The notes under the pieces are model-generated. The model ran no database searches and was not told the origin of the DNA. It saw only the letters and a program-made list of their open reading frames with translations. DNA of 64,000 nt from Sphingopyxis sp. GW247-27LB (GTDB taxonomy: Bacteria > Pseudomonadota > Alphaproteobacteria > Sphingomonadales > Sphingomonadaceae), in NCBI RefSeq assembly GCF_002277025.1, contig NZ_NIWD01000013.1:167459-231458 (forward strand), read 5' to 3'. Positions 8,548 through 16,506 of the stretch are shown in pieces; within the stretch, counting starts at the first letter, position 1, and the number at the start of each line of letters is the position of its first letter. A program made the translations under genes and the position numbers.

Positions 8548-8874
8548 TCAATCCGCCTCCACCGCCTGCTTGAACCGCGCCAGCCGCGCCGTCGCCGCAG
8601 CGGCGTGCGGGCCGATCCAGCGGTCGTGGATGTCATGGATCGGCATCGCGTTCAGGTGATTCCAGCGCTCGCGGCCGCGGCGCTCGGCGATGATGAGCCC
8701 GGCATCTTCCAGCACTTTCAGATGTTGCATCACCGTGCAGCGGTCGAGTTCGGGGAAATGCTCGCACAGCGTGCCGGTGGTCAGCGGCTGGTCCTTGAGG
8801 TCGTCGAGGATCTGGCGCCGCACCGCATGGGCGAGCGCCTTGAAGATGCGGTCGTAATCGTCGTGGATTGACAT
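8548..8874 (-). CDS. ArsR-family (HTH_20) transcriptional repressor
   Basis: A 108-residue winged-helix protein of the ArsR superfamily, of the kind paired with SRPBCC/AHSA1 proteins rather than metals. It opens DDYDRIFKALAHAVRRQILDDL, and the HTH is LTTGTLCEHFPELDRCTVMQHLK (about 31-53). The wing follows as LIIAERRGRERWNHLN. No CxC metal site is seen. It is divergent from the SRPBCC gene at 8923, and its own start codon lies inside the perfect palindrome 8873-8892, implying autorepression. Confidence 0.92.
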   Translation of the reverse strand: MSIHDDYDRIFKALAHAVRRQILDDLKDQPLTTGTLCEHFPELDRCTVMQHLKVLEDAGLIIAERRGRERWNHLNAMPIHDIHDRWIGPHAAAATARLARFKQAVEAD

Positions 8875-8892
8875 GTTATAAATTTATAACAT
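8873..8892. promoter_or_regulatory. 20-bp perfect palindromic operator between arsR-type and SRPBCC genes
   Basis: ATGTTATAAATTTATAACAT is a perfect 20-bp palindrome. It overlaps the initiator ATG of the ArsR gene on the minus strand and sits 30 bases before the SRPBCC start. Its position and symmetry make it the likely binding site through which the ArsR protein represses both genes. Confidence 0.75.
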
Positions 8893-8922
8893 AAACTGCA
8901 CCAACTCAAGCGGAGATTGATC

Positions 8923-9405
8923 ATGGAACTGAAATTCCGAGTCGCGGCGCGGATCGCGAAGCCGGTGCACGAGGTGTTCGAGGCGGTCGCCGACCCCGCG
9001 AAGCTGTCGCATTATTTCACCACCGGCGGTGCCAAGGGCCGACTGGAGACCGGCGCGACGGTCGAATGGGACTTTCACGACTTCCCCGGCGCCTTCCCCG
9101 TCTATGTGATCGAGGTCGTGCCCGACGAGAGGATCGTCCTCGAATGGCAGGCGAACGAAGGCGAGGCGCCGAATGTCGAAGGGGGCGAGCTCAAGGACGC
9201 CGATTACCGCACCCGCGTCACCATGAGCTTCAAGGGGCTCGACGACGGCCGCACCCTCGTCGAGATCGCCGAGGAGGGCTGGCGCGAGAATCAGGGCGCG
9301 CTCAGCGCCTCCTACGGCAATTGCCAGGGCTGGTCGCAGATGCTCTGCGCGCTCAAGGTGTGGATCGAGCACGGCATCAATCTGCGCGAGGGCATGTATA
9401 AATAA
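8923..9405 (+). CDS. SRPBCC / AHSA1-family protein
   Basis: A 160-residue START-like (SRPBCC) domain protein of the AHSA1 type, forming a hydrophobic ligand cavity; ligand and role are unknown. Family-typical segments are AKPVHEVFEAVADPAKLSHYF, TVEWDFHDFPG, PDERIVLEW, TRVTMSFKGLDDGRTLVEIAEEGW and the C-terminal GWSQMLCALKVWIEHGINLR. ATG 8923 has the Shine-Dalgarno CGGAG seven bases upstream. It is divergently transcribed from the ArsR repressor, the usual pairing for this family, so it is probably derepressed together with it. Confidence 0.9.
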   Translation: MELKFRVAARIAKPVHEVFEAVADPAKLSHYFTTGGAKGRLETGATVEWDFHDFPGAFPVYVIEVVPDERIVLEWQANEGEAPNVEGGELKDADYRTRVTMSFKGLDDGRTLVEIAEEGWRENQGALSASYGNCQGWSQMLCALKVWIEHGINLREGMYK

Positions 9406-9407
9406 CC

Positions 9408-9437
9408 GGCCCTCCCCGCGACGAAGCGGGAAGGGCC
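9408..9437 (+). terminator. Hairpin terminator after the SRPBCC gene
   Basis: A 12-bp stem with one mismatch (GGCCCTCCCCGC / GCGGGAAGGGCC) and a 6-base loop, three bases after the stop codon. No U-tract follows, so efficiency is uncertain. Confidence 0.6.
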
Positions 9438-9446
9438 GAGAGATGC

Positions 9447-9469
9447 GGGGTGGGCAAGGAGCCCGCCCC
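9447..9469 (-). terminator. Hairpin terminator after the OmpA-family gene
   Basis: A stem GGGGTGGGC / GCCCGCCCC (one G-T wobble) with a 5-base loop, eight bases past the stop of the minus-strand OmpA gene. Together with 9408-9437 it forms a convergent terminator pair. Confidence 0.5.
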
Positions 9470-9476
9470 CGGCATC

Positions 9477-10364
9477 CTAGATTCCGTCGACGGCCTTGCT
9501 GACGAGGATATTCACCGCGACGCGGCGATTCTGGGCCTTGCCTTCAACCGTGCTGTTGTCCGCCGCCGGGTCGGCCTCGGCCATGCCCGTGGGGGTCAGC
9601 ATGCGATAGGGCTTCCAGCCGCACGCCTGCTGGAGATAGTTGACGACGCCGCTGGCGCGCTTCTCGCTCAGCGCCTGGTTCAGCTCCTGGCTTCCCGTGG
9701 AGTCGGTGTAGCCGACGACGAGCAGCAGGGCGTTGTCCATCGCCTCGGCCTGGCTCGCCGCGGCGCAGAGGTCGGATTTCGCCTGCTCGGACAGCGCCGC
9801 CTTGCCGGTGTCGAAGTTCACGTTCGTCGTGCTCTTGACATTATACTGGTCGATGTCGCCCACGCGGCCGCGCAGGGCTTCGGTCGCCGCGGTCTGTTCG
9901 GCGAAGCGCTGGTTGGTGCCGGTGCGGATCATCGATGCGGTCCGCAGGTCCTTGTTCTTGAGCGCGATCTTGCTCGCCACCAGGCCGCCGTCCCACTGCA
10001 GGGTCTCGACGCTGACCGGCAGGCCGTTGAGCAGCGAATCCGCCGCCAGCTTGTCGCTGCCGAGTCCCAGGAACCCGCCGCTGCCCTTGATCTTGGTGCC
10101 TTCGACGAGGGCGATCGTCGTGTCGGCGCCGTCGGCGGTCGTGACCTGCATGCTGCCGTCGCTCCGCGCGGAGATGATGCCCTCGATTTCGGGCCCCTTG
10201 GCCATCTGGGCCAGATCGGGCATCAGCTGGCCATTGACGATCACATTGTCGCTTGCAGGGTCGCTTGCGGGCGCATCCTGCGCCTGCGCTGCGAGGCTGA
10301 CCGTCGCCGTGCCGGCCAGCAAGGCCAGCAACACCATTTTCGGACTCTTGGAAACCGCTCCCAT
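9477..10364 (-). CDS. OmpA-family envelope protein
   Basis: A 295-residue exported protein with a signal peptide (VLLALLAGTATVSLAAQA, cleaved near residue 28). A DUF5666-like beta segment (about 55-130) contains EGIISARSDGSMQVTT and VEGTKIKGSGG. The C-terminal OmpA domain (about 175-290) has NVNFDTGKAALSEQAKSDL, VVGYTDSTGSQELNQALSEKRA and the closing RRVAVNILV. OmpA domains bind peptidoglycan, so this is probably an outer-membrane or periplasmic anchor. It stands alone, with a hairpin terminator downstream. Confidence 0.88.
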   Translation of the reverse strand: MGAVSKSPKMVLLALLAGTATVSLAAQAQDAPASDPASDNVIVNGQLMPDLAQMAKGPEIEGIISARSDGSMQVTTADGADTTIALVEGTKIKGSGGFLGLGSDKLAADSLLNGLPVSVETLQWDGGLVASKIALKNKDLRTASMIRTGTNQRFAEQTAATEALRGRVGDIDQYNVKSTTNVNFDTGKAALSEQAKSDLCAAASQAEAMDNALLLVVGYTDSTGSQELNQALSEKRASGVVNYLQQACGWKPYRMLTPTGMAEADPAADNSTVEGKAQNRRVAVNILVSKAVDGI

Positions 10365-10431
10365 ACGCTACTCCTTCGAACTGGATCGGCAGGGGTTCCG
10401 CAGTTTACCTGGCCCCTTCCGGCACAGAAAT

Positions 10432-10452
10432 ACTCCTGACATGGACAGGAGT
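10432..10452. promoter_or_regulatory. Inverted repeat upstream of the OmpA-family gene
   Basis: ACTCCTG and CAGGAGT separated by 7 bases, about 70 bases upstream of the OmpA gene start. It could be an operator or a 5' leader hairpin; the function is unproven. Confidence 0.3.
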
Positions 10453-10550
10453 TGCGCAGGTCGTCGAGCGCCTTGCACGGCTCGGCTAATCGCGCGAACC
10501 GGGCAAAAGCGCGCGAATCCGCGCCATTTAGACAATTAAGCTAGCTATAT

Positions 10551-11324
10551 TCAGGCGTTACGCGCCATCAGCCCGCCGTCGACGGGGATCACCGCGCCGG
10601 TGATATAGCTGGCGGCGGGAAGCACGAGGCTCAGGGTCACATGCGCAACCTCCTCGGGCTCGCCATAGCGGCGGAGCGCGGTGCGGCGCCTGGCGAAGAC
10701 GGCCTTGTCCGCCTCGGGCACGGCGTCGGTCATGCCGGTGCGGATCGGGCCGGGGCAGATGCAATTGACCGTGATCCCCTCCTTGCCGAGATCGACCGCG
10801 AGCCCGCGGGTCAGGCCGGTGACCCCGGTCTTCGCGGCGACATAGGGCGTGTCGCCCGGCGTCGCGCCGAGCCCTTCGGTCGAGGCGATGTTGACGATCC
10901 GCGCGGCGTCGCTCCGGCGGAGCCACGGCAGTGCGGCGCGGACCATGCGCTGGTGCGCGGTCAGCATCACCGCGATCGCGCGGTGCCAGATCGCTTCATA
11001 TTCGTCCTCGGTGTCGAGCGGGGCGAAGCTCGAGACGCCGGCATTGTTGATCAAGATGTCGATGCCGCCGAAATGCGCCGCGATCTCGCCGACGACATGG
11101 CGGATCGCGGCGCCGTCGGACACGTCGAGCGCGAAGGCCTTCGCATCGGGCCCCGCTTCGGCCGCGACCGCCTCGCAGGCGGCGAGGTCGAGGTCGGTGA
11201 CCGCGACCTTCGCGCCCTCGCTCGCGAGGAGCAGCGCCGTCGCGCGGCCCATGCCGCTCGCGGCGCCGGTGACGATCGCGACGCGGCCGGCGATGGAACG
11301 CGAGAGGGTGGGCGCACCGCTCAC
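10551..11324 (-). CDS. SDR-family NAD(P)-dependent oxidoreductase
   Basis: A 257-residue classical short-chain dehydrogenase. The cofactor loop is VTGAASGMGRATAL at about 18-31, and NNAGVSS is at about 92-98. The catalytic Ser, 13 residues before Tyr, is in NIASTEG, with Tyr and Lys in PYVAAKTG. The C-terminus ITGAVIPVDGG is typical of 3-oxoacyl-ACP reductase (FabG)-like members. The chosen start is GTG 11324, which overlaps the stop of amn (GTGA), indicating coupling. The coupling to AMP nucleosidase does not point to a substrate. Confidence 0.85.
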   Translation of the reverse strand: MSGAPTLSRSIAGRVAIVTGAASGMGRATALLLASEGAKVAVTDLDLAACEAVAAEAGPDAKAFALDVSDGAAIRHVVGEIAAHFGGIDILINNAGVSSFAPLDTEDEYEAIWHRAIAVMLTAHQRMVRAALPWLRRSDAARIVNIASTEGLGATPGDTPYVAAKTGVTGLTRGLAVDLGKEGITVNCICPGPIRTGMTDAVPEADKAVFARRRTALRRYGEPEEVAHVTLSLVLPAASYITGAVIPVDGGLMARNA

Positions 11325-12805
11325 CGGAACGGCGGCTCGTTGAAGGCGCGCAATTTCCGGCTGTGCAGCTTCGCACCCTCGTCGTGGAGAAGTTCGCAGG
11401 CGCGGATGCCGATCTGGAGGTGCGCGGCGATCGCTTCCTCGTAGAAGCGGTTCGCCTGCCCCGGCAGCTTGAGTTCGCCGTGGAGCGGCTTGTCCGAAAC
11501 GCAGAGCAGCGTCCCGTAAGGCACGCGGAAGCGATAGCCCTGCGCGGCGATCGTTGCCGATTCCATGTCGATTCCGATCGCGCGCGACTGCGAGAAGCGC
11601 AGCGCCGAATCGGTATAGCGCAGCTCCCAATTGCGGTCGTCGGTGGTGACGACGGTGCCGGTACGCATCCGTTTCTTGAGGTCGGCGCCGCTGGTTCCCG
11701 ACACCGCCTCGGCGGCGCTGGCGAGCGCCTGTTGCATTTCGGCGATCGGCGGGACCGGGATTTCGACCGGCAGCACCGCGTCGAGGATATGGTCGTCGCG
11801 AAGATAGGCGTGCGCCAGCACATAGTCGCCGATCCGCTGGCTGGGGCGGAGCCCGCCGCAATGCCCGATCATCAGCCACGCCTCGGGGCGCAACACCGCG
11901 AGGTGATCGCAGATCGTCTTGGCGTTCGAGGGGCCGACCCCGATGTTGACCAGGGTGATGCCGCTGCCGTCCTCGGCGATCAGATGATAGGCGGGCATCT
12001 GGTGGCGCCGCCACGCGCTGTCGGCGACGAGCGCGCTCGCGTTGGTACCGGGCTGGTCGACATAGAGGCCCGCGGCCCCCGCGAGCGCGGTGTAGCGGCC
12101 CTGGCCGACCTGCGCGCCCGCCCAGGCGACGAATTCGTCGACATAGCGGTGATAGTTGGTGAACAGGATGTAGCGCTGGAAATGCTCGGGCGCGGTGCCG
12201 GTATAGTGGCGCAGGCGCGCGAGGCTGAAATCGGTGCGCAGCGCGTCGAACAGCGCGAGCGGCTGCGGCGCGGTCGGGTCGAGCCCGAAAAGGCCGTCGG
12301 CAAGCTCGTCGCCGATGTCGGCCAGCTCGGTCGTCGGAAAATGCCGCGCCAGCTCGAGCGGGGTGATCTTCCCCATGTCCGACCCGTCGCTCGCGTCGAG
12401 CACATAGGGAAAGGGGATCTGCTGGCCGGTGCGGATTACCGAAAGGTCGACGTCGTAATGGCGCGTGAGCAGCATCAGCTGCGCGCGCAGATAATCCTCG
12501 AACAGGTCGGGGCGGGTCACGGTGGTGACGAATTCGCCGGCATGTTCGAAGCGCCCGAAAGCGAGATTATGCCCCTGGCCTTCGCGCAGTTCGCCATTGG
12601 TGACGAGACGCAGCGCCGGATAGTCGAAAAGACCGGTCGAAGCGGCGTCGGCGGGCGGCAGCGTGCCGTCGTGGACATAGGCGGCGATGGCCGATTTGAG
12701 AGCGGAGACCGACGCCTTGAAGCGGCTTTTCAGCTCGGCGAGAATGTCCTCGACGCGGGCGGTGGGATCGGCGGTGTTGGATGTTTGCGATGAGGATGAT
12801 GTCAT
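11321..12805 (-). CDS. amn: AMP nucleosidase
   Basis: A 494-residue AMP nucleosidase, which splits AMP into adenine and ribose 5-phosphate and so regulates adenylate pools. An N-terminal regulatory domain (about 1-180) precedes the nucleoside phosphorylase-like catalytic half, with IGHCGGLRPSQRIGDYVLA, VPVEIPVPP-like strands and IGIDMESATIAAQGYRF, where Glu contacts the ribose. CVSDKPLHGE carries the catalytic Asp. The start ATG 12805 begins a Ser/Thr-rich tail; upstream codons show no homology. The stop overlaps the SDR gene. Product adenine could feed the deaminase at 50244, a metabolic rather than genetic link. Confidence 0.93.
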   Translation of the reverse strand: MTSSSSQTSNTADPTARVEDILAELKSRFKASVSALKSAIAAYVHDGTLPPADAASTGLFDYPALRLVTNGELREGQGHNLAFGRFEHAGEFVTTVTRPDLFEDYLRAQLMLLTRHYDVDLSVIRTGQQIPFPYVLDASDGSDMGKITPLELARHFPTTELADIGDELADGLFGLDPTAPQPLALFDALRTDFSLARLRHYTGTAPEHFQRYILFTNYHRYVDEFVAWAGAQVGQGRYTALAGAAGLYVDQPGTNASALVADSAWRRHQMPAYHLIAEDGSGITLVNIGVGPSNAKTICDHLAVLRPEAWLMIGHCGGLRPSQRIGDYVLAHAYLRDDHILDAVLPVEIPVPPIAEMQQALASAAEAVSGTSGADLKKRMRTGTVVTTDDRNWELRYTDSALRFSQSRAIGIDMESATIAAQGYRFRVPYGTLLCVSDKPLHGELKLPGQANRFYEEAIAAHLQIGIRACELLHDEGAKLHSRKLRAFNEPPFR

Positions 12806-12856
12806 CGCGACGCTGTTGCACGAAATTGTGACGAAAGGGAAGAGTCGCTGCAAGCA

Positions 12857-12885
12857 AGCCCCTCCCCTTTTTGGGGGGAGGGGCT
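12857..12885. terminator. Hairpin between prx and amn
   Basis: AGCCCCTCCCC / GGGGGGAGGGGCT around a five-T loop, 10 bases past the stop of the minus-strand peroxiredoxin gene. It is related to the palindromic elements of this genome but is placed like a terminator. Confidence 0.5.
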
Positions 12886-12894
12886 GGAATATTC

Positions 12895-13374
12895 TTATAG
12901 CTGCTCGAGCATATGGTCGGCGCTCGATACCTTGAATTCGCCGGGTGCTTCGACGTTGAGCTGTTCGACGACGCCGTCGTTGACGATCATCGAATAGCGC
13001 TGGCCGCGGGTGCCCATGCCGAACGCCTTGCCGTCCATGGTCAGGCCGACCGCCTTGGCGAAATCGCCATTGCCGTCGGCGAGCATGGTGACCTGGTCGG
13101 CGCCGCCGGCCTTGCCCCACGCGCCCATGACGAAGGCGTCGTTGACCGCGGTGCAGGCGATCTCGTCGATGCCCTTGGCCTTCAGTTCCTCGGCCTTGTC
13201 GACATAGCCGGGCAGATGCTTCGCCGAGCAGGTCGGGGTGAAGGCGCCCGGGACCGAGAAGAGCGCGACCTTGCGGCCCTTGAAATAATCCGCGGCGTTC
13301 ACCTGTTCGGGACCGTTGTCGGTCACCTTCACCAGCGTCGCTTCGGGCAGCTTGTCTCCGGTCTCGATCGTCAT
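12895..13374 (-). CDS. Peroxiredoxin (Prx5 type)
   Basis: A 159-residue peroxidase of the Prx5 subfamily that reduces H2O2 and organic peroxides. Peroxidatic Cys49 is in PGAFTPTCSAKHLPGY, and a second Cys74 in DEIACTAVND is usual for bacterial Prx5 proteins. RGQRYSMIVNDG near the C-terminus carries the conserved Arg. No glutaredoxin domain is fused, so glutathione/glutaredoxin or thioredoxin must supply electrons. The Shine-Dalgarno AAAGGA precedes ATG 13374. The gene is monocistronic between amn and the divergent yqgE-type gene. Confidence 0.92.
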   Translation of the reverse strand: MTIETGDKLPEATLVKVTDNGPEQVNAADYFKGRKVALFSVPGAFTPTCSAKHLPGYVDKAEELKAKGIDEIACTAVNDAFVMGAWGKAGGADQVTMLADGNGDFAKAVGLTMDGKAFGMGTRGQRYSMIVNDGVVEQLNVEAPGEFKVSSADHMLEQL

Positions 13375-13497
13375 CTCGGCGTCCTTTCGTTGAGGGGAAT
13401 ATCGGAAGGCCGAGAGATTGGGGCGCGAGCGGGTGGAGTCAAGCGGGGCGGGGGAATTTCGGGGAAAGGCGGCTTGCGGCGGAAGCGGCATTCCTCT

Positions 13498-13519
13498 CCC
13501 CTCCCGCCTGCGGGAGGGG
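13498..13519. repeat. Short palindrome CCCCTCCCGC-ct-GCGGGAGGGG
   Basis: A perfect 10-bp stem upstream of the YqgE gene, with the same sequence type as the palindrome at 62102-62125 inside the prohead protease gene. A second weaker repeat (GGGCGTTC / GGAACGCCC) follows directly. Confidence 0.6.
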
Positions 13520-13617
13520 CGTTCGGCACGCATGGAACGCCCGCTCCCTACCCCAAAGCCGTCGCGCCCGACCCAAAGACGCTGGACCCGATGCGCGCGC
13601 GCGTCCATGATGCGGCG

Positions 13618-14181
13618 ATGGATACGGCGCCCCCTTGGTTCACCGGCCAGCTGCTGCTCGCGCTGCCCGGGATCGGCGATCCCCGCTTCGAGCATTCGGT
13701 GATCGCGATGATCAGCCACGATGAAGAGGGCGCGATGGGAATCGGCGTCGCCGATCCGATCGGCGGCATGACCGTGGGCGCGGTGCTCGACCAGCTCGAG
13801 ATCGCGCACGACGACCCGCTCGATGGGCCGGTGTTTCTCGGCGGACCGGTCGAGCCATCACGGGGCTTCGTGCTGCACAGCCGCGACTGGGGCGGCGAGG
13901 GGGCGGTGCAGGTGTCGGACCGCTGGATGATTTCGAGCTCGCACGACATCTTGCGCGCGATCGGCGAGGGGCGCGGACCCGCGCGCTGGCTGGTCGCGCT
14001 CGGCTATGCCGGCTGGTCGCCGGGGCAGCTCGAAGAGGAAATGGTGCGCCACGGCTGGCACGTCACGCCGGGCAGCGACGCCCTGCTGTTCGACACGCCG
14101 CCCGACCGGCGCTGGCGGGCGGCCTTCGCCGAGGCGGGGGTCGATGCGCGGTTGCTCACCACGGAGGGTGGCGAGGCATAG
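13618..14181 (+). CDS. YqgE/AlgH family protein
   Basis: A 187-residue protein of the conserved YqgE/AlgH (DUF179) family; its biochemical role is unresolved. Segments characteristic of the family are FTGQLLLALPGIGDPRFEHSVI at the N-terminus, GAMGIGVADPIGGMTVGAVL, PVFLGGPVEPSRGFVLHS, ALGYAGWSPGQLEEEM and the C-terminal WHVTPGSDALLFDTPPDRRW. ATG 13618 is chosen; ATG 13591 in frame would add nine residues not typical of the family. A strong hairpin terminator begins eight bases after the stop. Confidence 0.92.
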   Translation: MDTAPPWFTGQLLLALPGIGDPRFEHSVIAMISHDEEGAMGIGVADPIGGMTVGAVLDQLEIAHDDPLDGPVFLGGPVEPSRGFVLHSRDWGGEGAVQVSDRWMISSSHDILRAIGEGRGPARWLVALGYAGWSPGQLEEEMVRHGWHVTPGSDALLFDTPPDRRWRAAFAEAGVDARLLTTEGGEA

Positions 14182-14188
14182 CCCGAAT

Positions 14189-14216
14189 CGTCGTCCCTGC
14201 GAAAGCAGGGACGACG
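14189..14216. terminator. Bidirectional hairpin terminator (CGTCGTCCCTGC-gaaa)
   Basis: A perfect 12-bp stem with a GAAA tetraloop is followed by GGCTTTTG on the plus strand. It serves the YqgE gene and, read from the other side, the convergent TPR gene ending at 14229. The sequence also resembles a dispersed palindromic element. Confidence 0.75.
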
Positions 14217-14228
14217 GGCTTTTGTCGC

Positions 14229-14627
14229 TTAGTGCGCCAGCGCGAGCTGTTCGCGGCCGCCCGCGAGATTGCTCAGGGCGGTACGCGCGGCCCAGCGCGA
14301 GTCCATGTAATCGCCGTTCGCGAGTTCGAGGTCGTAGCGGATCGGGCTGGCGGCCGCGGCTTCATAGGCCGCCTTCGCGTCGGCGGTGCGGCCGAGCCGG
14401 GCATAGGCCGTGCCGAGATTGATCAGCCGCGACGGATCGCGCGCGTCGAGCCGCGTTTCGCCGGTCAGTTTTTCGACCGCCGCCTGATTCTCGCCCGCCC
14501 GCAGTTCCGCAAAGGCGACCGGCAACACCGTCTCGTCGGTTTGCGGCGCGGTAACCACCACGATCGATTGCGCCGCGGCGGGCGATGCGAAGGCCAGAGC
14601 GACGAGCGGCAGCAGGATTTTTTTCAT
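14229..14627 (-). CDS. Secreted tetratricopeptide-repeat protein
   Basis: A 132-residue exported protein with a signal peptide KKILLPLVALAFASPAAAQ and one to two degenerate TPR units around AELRAGENQAAVEKL and RLINLGTAYARLGRTADAKAAYEAA. A conserved tail YDLELANGDYMDSRWAARTAL follows. TPRs mediate protein contacts, and no partner is evident here. ATG 14627 is preceded by GGGAGA at a good distance; an upstream ATG at 14684 would bury the signal peptide. The role is unknown. Confidence 0.75.
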   Translation of the reverse strand: MKKILLPLVALAFASPAAAQSIVVVTAPQTDETVLPVAFAELRAGENQAAVEKLTGETRLDARDPSRLINLGTAYARLGRTADAKAAYEAAAASPIRYDLELANGDYMDSRWAARTALSNLAGGREQLALAH

Positions 14628-15043
14628 CTCGATTATCTCCCGAAAACTGGGCTTGATTTTCTCGCTCGTCGACAAAAAAGTCAATGTTTTCGGCTGTTTG
14701 TAACATTGCTGTCACAAATACATCCTATGCTCATCGCAAGTCGCATTATAAGTCATGATTTTCAGAATCTTGGCCCCGGGCGACTCGTGTCACAATGACG
14801 GCGCGCGGATTGTCACAATCGGCGCGGCCGAAATTTTATTCGCCGCCGCCGCCTCCGGCGGCTGGTGATTCGCGCCTGCGATTCGGGATCCGGGATTCCG
14901 TTTTCCAATCCGGCGGACCGCGCTTCCCTTGCGATATAAAGAATAGTTTATATTTGATCCCGAGCGCGCTTTGGGCTAGGGCGCGCAACATAATTGCGCC
15001 GCCGCGACCGCGCGTCCGCGCCCGCCTGACAGGAGAAACGCCC
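14628..15043. promoter_or_regulatory. ahcY upstream region with inverted repeat and three TGTCACAA boxes
   Basis: A 416-base gap between divergent genes with no convincing coding frame. TGTCACAA occurs three times as a direct repeat (14710-14717, 14788-14795, 14811-14818). An AT-rich inverted repeat ATATAAA-gaatag-TTTATAT (14934-14953) lies about 90 bases before the ahcY start. It could be an operator for a methyl-cycle regulator such as SahR, but this is inference. No known SAH riboswitch fold was recognised. Confidence 0.4.
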
Positions 15044-16450
15044 GTGGCCACGCTCGCCGCCGATACCCGTGACTATGTGATCGCCGACATCGCCCTCGCC
15101 GACTTCGGCCGCAAGGAAATCGCGATCGCCGAAACCGAAATGCCCGGCCTGATGGCGCTGCGTGCCGAATATGGCGCGGCGCAGCCGCTGAAGGGCGCCC
15201 GCATCACCGGTTCGCTCCACATGACGATCCAGACCGCGGTGCTGATCGAGACGCTGAAGGCGCTCGGCGCCGAGGTGCGCTGGGCGACGTGCAACATCTT
15301 CTCGACCCAGGATCATGCCGCCGCCGCGATCGCCGCGGGCGGCACGCCGGTCTTCGCGGTGAAGGGCGAGAGCCTCGCCGATTATTGGGACTATGTCGGC
15401 CGCATCTTCGACTGGGGCGACACGACGTCGAACATCATTCTCGACGACGGCGGCGACGCCACCATGTTCGCGCTGTGGGGCGCGAAGATCGAGGCCGGCG
15501 CGACGCTGCCCGCGCCCGAGAATGAGGAAGAAATCGAGTTCCAGCGCGCGCTGAAGGCGTTCGTCGCGGCGAACCCCGGCTATCTGACCAAGACCGTCAA
15601 GGCGCTGAAGGGCGTGTCGGAGGAAACGACAACGGGCGTGCACCGCCTCTACGAGATCGCGAAGAAGGGCGAGTTGCCCTTCCCGGCGATCAACGTCAAC
15701 GACAGCGTCACCAAGTCGAAGTTCGACAACCTCTATGGCTGCAAGGAATCGCTTGTCGACGCGATCCGCCGTGCAACCGACGTGATGCTGGCGGGCAAGG
15801 TCGCCGCGGTCGCGGGCTTCGGCGACGTCGGCAAGGGCTCGGCGGCGTCGCTTCGCAACGGCGGCGCACGCGTGCTCGTGACCGAGATCGACCCGATCTG
15901 CGCGCTGCAGGCGGCGATGGAAGGCTATGAGGTCGTGACGATGGACGAAGCGGTGCAGCGCGCCGACATCTTCTGCACCGCGACCGGCAACGCCGACGTC
16001 ATCACCGCCGAGCATATGGCGGCGATGAAGCCGATGGCGATCGTCTGCAACATCGGCCACTTCGACAGCGAGATCCAGATCGCGGCGCTCGCCAATTACA
16101 AGTGGACCGAGGTGAAGCCCGGCACCGATCTCGTCCAGTTCCCCGACGGCAAGGAAATCATCGTCCTCGCCAAGGGCCGCCTCGTGAACCTCGGCTGCGC
16201 GACCGGCCACCCGTCGTTCGTGATGTCGTCGAGCTTCACCAACCAGGTGCTCGCGCAGATCGAACTGTTCACCAAGGGCGAGAATTACGGCAACGACGTC
16301 TATGTCCTGCCCAAGCACCTCGACGAGAAGGTCGCGGCGCTGCACCTTGAGAAGCTGGGCGTGAAATTGAGCAAGCTGACCCAGAAGCAGGCCGATTATA
16401 TCGGCGTGCCGGTCGAGGGGCCCTTCAAGCCCGATCATTATCGTTACTGA
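15044..16450 (+). CDS. ahcY: Adenosylhomocysteinase
   Basis: A 468-residue S-adenosylhomocysteine hydrolase that uses bound NAD to split SAH into adenosine and homocysteine, keeping the methylation cycle running. It shows [21 protein letters not shown], the substrate segment [22 protein letters not shown], the NAD fold [21 protein letters not shown] and [11 protein letters not shown]. The C-terminal KPDHYRY extends into the neighbouring subunit in known structures. The start is GTG 15044, seven bases after AGGAGA; in-frame codons upstream run through non-coding sequence. The product adenosine links to purine salvage. A clear terminator follows. Confidence 0.97.
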   Translation: MATLAADTRDYVIADIALADFGRKEIAIAETEMPGLMALRAEYGAAQPLKGARITGSLHMTIQTAVLIETLKALGAEVRWATCNIFSTQDHAAAAIAAGGTPVFAVKGESLADYWDYVGRIFDWGDTTSNIILDDGGDATMFALWGAKIEAGATLPAPENEEEIEFQRALKAFVAANPGYLTKTVKALKGVSEETTTGVHRLYEIAKKGELPFPAINVNDSVTKSKFDNLYGCKESLVDAIRRATDVMLAGKVAAVAGFGDVGKGSAASLRNGGARVLVTEIDPICALQAAMEGYEVVTMDEAVQRADIFCTATGNADVITAEHMAAMKPMAIVCNIGHFDSEIQIAALANYKWTEVKPGTDLVQFPDGKEIIVLAKGRLVNLGCATGHPSFVMSSSFTNQVLAQIELFTKGENYGNDVYVLPKHLDEKVAALHLEKLGVKLSKLTQKQADYIGVPVEGPFKPDHYRY

Positions 16451-16479
16451 GCGCGGTTCGCGCAGCGCGGATCGAACGA

Positions 16480-16506
16480 GGGCGCCGGAGCTTTCCGGCG
16501 CCCTTT
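16480..16506 (+). terminator. Rho-independent terminator after ahcY
   Basis: GGGCGCCGGA-gctt-TCCGGCGCCC is a perfect 10-bp stem followed by TTTCTATT, 29 bases after the ahcY stop. It abuts the convergent gene end at 16507. Confidence 0.88.

Noticed and set aside
14628..15043. SAH or SAM riboswitch in front of ahcY
   Set aside because: I could not fold a known riboswitch core here; only simple repeats are visible.
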